From contig NZ_CABVPN010000044.1 of NCBI RefSeq assembly GCF_902499115.1, positions 1 through 33,556 on the forward strand: DNA of 33,556 nt. Direction: 5' to 3'. The notes beneath the pieces are model-generated. The model saw only the letters and a program-made list of their open reading frames with translations, searched no databases and was not told the origin of the DNA. A program made the translations under genes and the position numbers. Below are positions 32,543 through 33,556 of this stretch, piece by piece. How positions within the stretch are numbered: position 1 is the first letter of the stretch; each line of letters begins with the position of its first letter. Source of the stretch: Burkholderia diffusa. GTDB taxonomy: Bacteria > Pseudomonadota > Gammaproteobacteria > Burkholderiales > Burkholderiaceae.

Positions 32543-33228
32543 CGATATTCGCTCCCGCGAGTAACGTCTAGGTACTGCTGATTGTATTTCCAAAAAATTG
32601 TGCCGCCGACGCCTGCGGTTGAGTCGTAAACGTGATCGTAGCGTCCCGTTTCCACTTTTTCAGTTTCGACCTTTTTAGTTTTTTTATTCTTCTTCTTTGT
32701 GATTTTATATAAAATCACGAGTTTGGTGGAGTCTTTGATGTCATATATGTTGTGGCTCGGATCGGTGATTTTAATTCCATGTCTCACCTTAAAATGTCGA
32801 TCGTAATTTGTTTTGATGTCGGCGCCATCCCAAAAATAAGCGCCATTTGATTTATCTGGGCCGCCCGCAAGTGCGTTGCGGGCGGCGTTGATTGCGGCCT
32901 GCATGGCGGGATTCTTCCCAATTTGATCGTCCGTTGCCTTCATCATGTTGTTGTAGCGAGCATTGCCATCGCCAACGACGAATGAGAAGGTTGGGTCATT
33001 TTTTGTAAACGTGGCCATGTCGGAATAGCCGCGGGCATCGCGTTGTCGAACAAGCACGCTTGCGATAGCCATCATTTCATCGGAATTGTTCTGCAGTGAT
33101 GCTTCTCCGTAAGCCATCGCTGCGAGTTGCTTCGTCTGGGCATCGATAGGCTGCGCTGCCGCTGGGGCACTGGCAGGTGCCGCAGGACTGGTAGGAGGCT
33201 GTGTACTCGAGGGGTTGGAACTGCTCAT
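32539..33228 (-). CDS. Putative cell-wall-hydrolase-like effector
   Basis: A 229-residue protein without a signal peptide. Residues 1-29 are a Ser/Pro/Ala-rich disordered leader. A helical region follows with QLAAMAYGEASLQ (candidate catalytic Glu at residue 42) and DEMMAIASVLVRQRDARGY, a layout like the YGEA...VAxVVLNR core of SleB-type cell-wall hydrolases. Further conserved-looking blocks are FSFVVGDGNARYNN, NGAYFWDGADIK (about 128-139) and GIKITDPSHNIYDI. A Lys/Thr-rich segment (KKKNKKTKKVE, about 178-188) interrupts the C-terminal part. The ATG has AAGGAAAA upstream and overlaps the previous stop; an alternative GTG is 11 codons earlier. With the exported partner downstream, a peptidoglycan-degrading effector is the best guess; a phage endolysin-like role is the alternative. 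The family assignment rests on motif resemblance only. Confidence 0.6.
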   Translation of the reverse strand: MSSSNPSSTQPPTSPAAPASAPAAAQPIDAQTKQLAAMAYGEASLQNNSDEMMAIASVLVRQRDARGYSDMATFTKNDPTFSFVVGDGNARYNNMMKATDDQIGKNPAMQAAINAARNALAGGPDKSNGAYFWDGADIKTNYDRHFKVRHGIKITDPSHNIYDIKDSTKLVILYKITKKKNKKTKKVETEKVETGRYDHVYDSTAGVGGTIFWKYNQQYLDVTRGSEYR

Positions 33229-33470
33229 GCGCTTTTCCTTGCAGAATCTCCTGCAATCCACGTGACTAGTTTCAGAGAGGATTGCCCTGAAACGCTCACC
33301 GTTTCGCCGGAGGAATATTGCCCTTTTTTCGTATGGAGGTCGTCATCGCTGAACAAGTCGTAGTGGTATCCTTCGACCGGAGTGGTTCCGTTCTCCAATA
33401 GTACGAATCTCTGCTCGACAATCTCCTCATCGGTAGAAATTGGAGAGAAAATTGGCAATGCATAGCTCAT
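33225..33470 (-). CDS. Small beta-rich protein in the effector operon
   Basis: An 81-residue protein starting MSYALPIFSP. The middle reads RFVLLENGTTPVEGYHYDLF then KKGQYSSGETVSV and LKLVTWIAGD, a pattern of alternating strands with a repeated xxLxDGxxVxGxxYxL style seen in small transthyretin- or Ig-like domains that accompany type VI secretion cargo. No signal peptide or Cys. The ATG is preferred over a longer TTG start because it overlaps the upstream gene's TGA (ATGA), the same coupling seen at the next two junctions. It may act as an adaptor or chaperone loading the hydrolase onto a secretion spike; that role is inferred from position. Confidence 0.55.
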   Translation of the reverse strand: MSYALPIFSPISTDEEIVEQRFVLLENGTTPVEGYHYDLFSDDDLHTKKGQYSSGETVSVSGQSSLKLVTWIAGDSARKSA

Positions 33471-33556
33471 GTTCGCGGGGAGCCTATCCAGTCTTTTGTG
33501 TGTGAGGCATAAACTGACGGCCAAGGAGCCACTTTTATGCCACGCAAACGCAAGGA
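33467..33556 (-). CDS. C-terminal end of an upstream gene (cut by window edge)
   Basis: The last 29 codons of a gene that enters from the window edge: the frame reads GIKVAPWPSVYASHTKDWIG and ends SPRT before TGA at 33467-33469. The TGA overlaps the next ATG by the ATGA pattern, which together with an open frame to the edge supports a real gene. The family cannot be named from this fragment; it is the first visible member of the four-gene coupled unit. Confidence 0.5.
   Translation of the reverse strand, partial: SLRLRGIKVAPWPSVYASHTKDWIGSPRT

Noticed and set aside
33471..33524. TTG start 18 codons upstream for the small beta-rich protein
   Set aside because: It would overlap the previous gene by a long stretch, while the ATG at 33470 gives the ATGA overlap used at both following junctions.

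Overview
The window looks like a chromosome segment from a Burkholderia cepacia complex bacterium. The basis is very high GC with strong G/C third-position bias, protein sequences that read as typical Burkholderia orthologues, and a dense run of housekeeping genes with short gaps. The species is inferred from recognition of the proteins, not from a search.

Positions 1-25,069 are core genome. In order they hold: tesA and an orphan YbbA-type ABC ATPase whose divergent start codons overlap; a minus-strand run of pgi, a fused NAD(P)HX epimerase/dehydratase and a DadA-like FAD oxidoreductase; purL with a GNAT gene overlapping its stop by one base; a minus-strand operon yciB-bolA-parvulin; msrB and selO; an acyl-CoA ligase; a beta-oxidation operon (bifunctional hydratase/dehydrogenase, nicotinamidase, thiolase); a membrane diguanylate cyclase with a TTG start; and a large lipoprotein that resembles glycogen-debranching-type glycosidases.

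Positions 25,070-31,250 are accessory. A more AT-rich spacer and an orphan 181-codon frame carrying a perfect 24-bp palindrome precede a tricarballylate-utilisation cluster: a LysR regulator, tcuA (FAD dehydrogenase), tcuB (Fe-S membrane electron-transfer protein) and tcuC (MFS symporter). All four are on the plus strand and end at a terminator. Together they would import tricarballylate and oxidise it to cis-aconitate.

Positions 31,250-33,556 look like a degraded, horizontally acquired patch. They hold a perfect 23-bp tandem duplication, gene debris, and the C-terminal half of a phage-type DNA adenine methylase broken by a TAG. At the end is a clearly AT-richer minus-strand operon of four frames joined by three consecutive ATGA overlaps: the tail of an unseen upstream gene, a small beta-rich protein, a cytosolic protein with a Pro/Ala-rich N-terminus and a cell-wall-hydrolase-like YGEA motif, and a small signal-peptide protein. 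The layout is that of a secreted peptidoglycan-targeting effector with its periplasmic immunity protein, perhaps a type VI secretion cargo module. This is the most novel-looking system here. The function is inferred, because no secretion gene lies inside the window.
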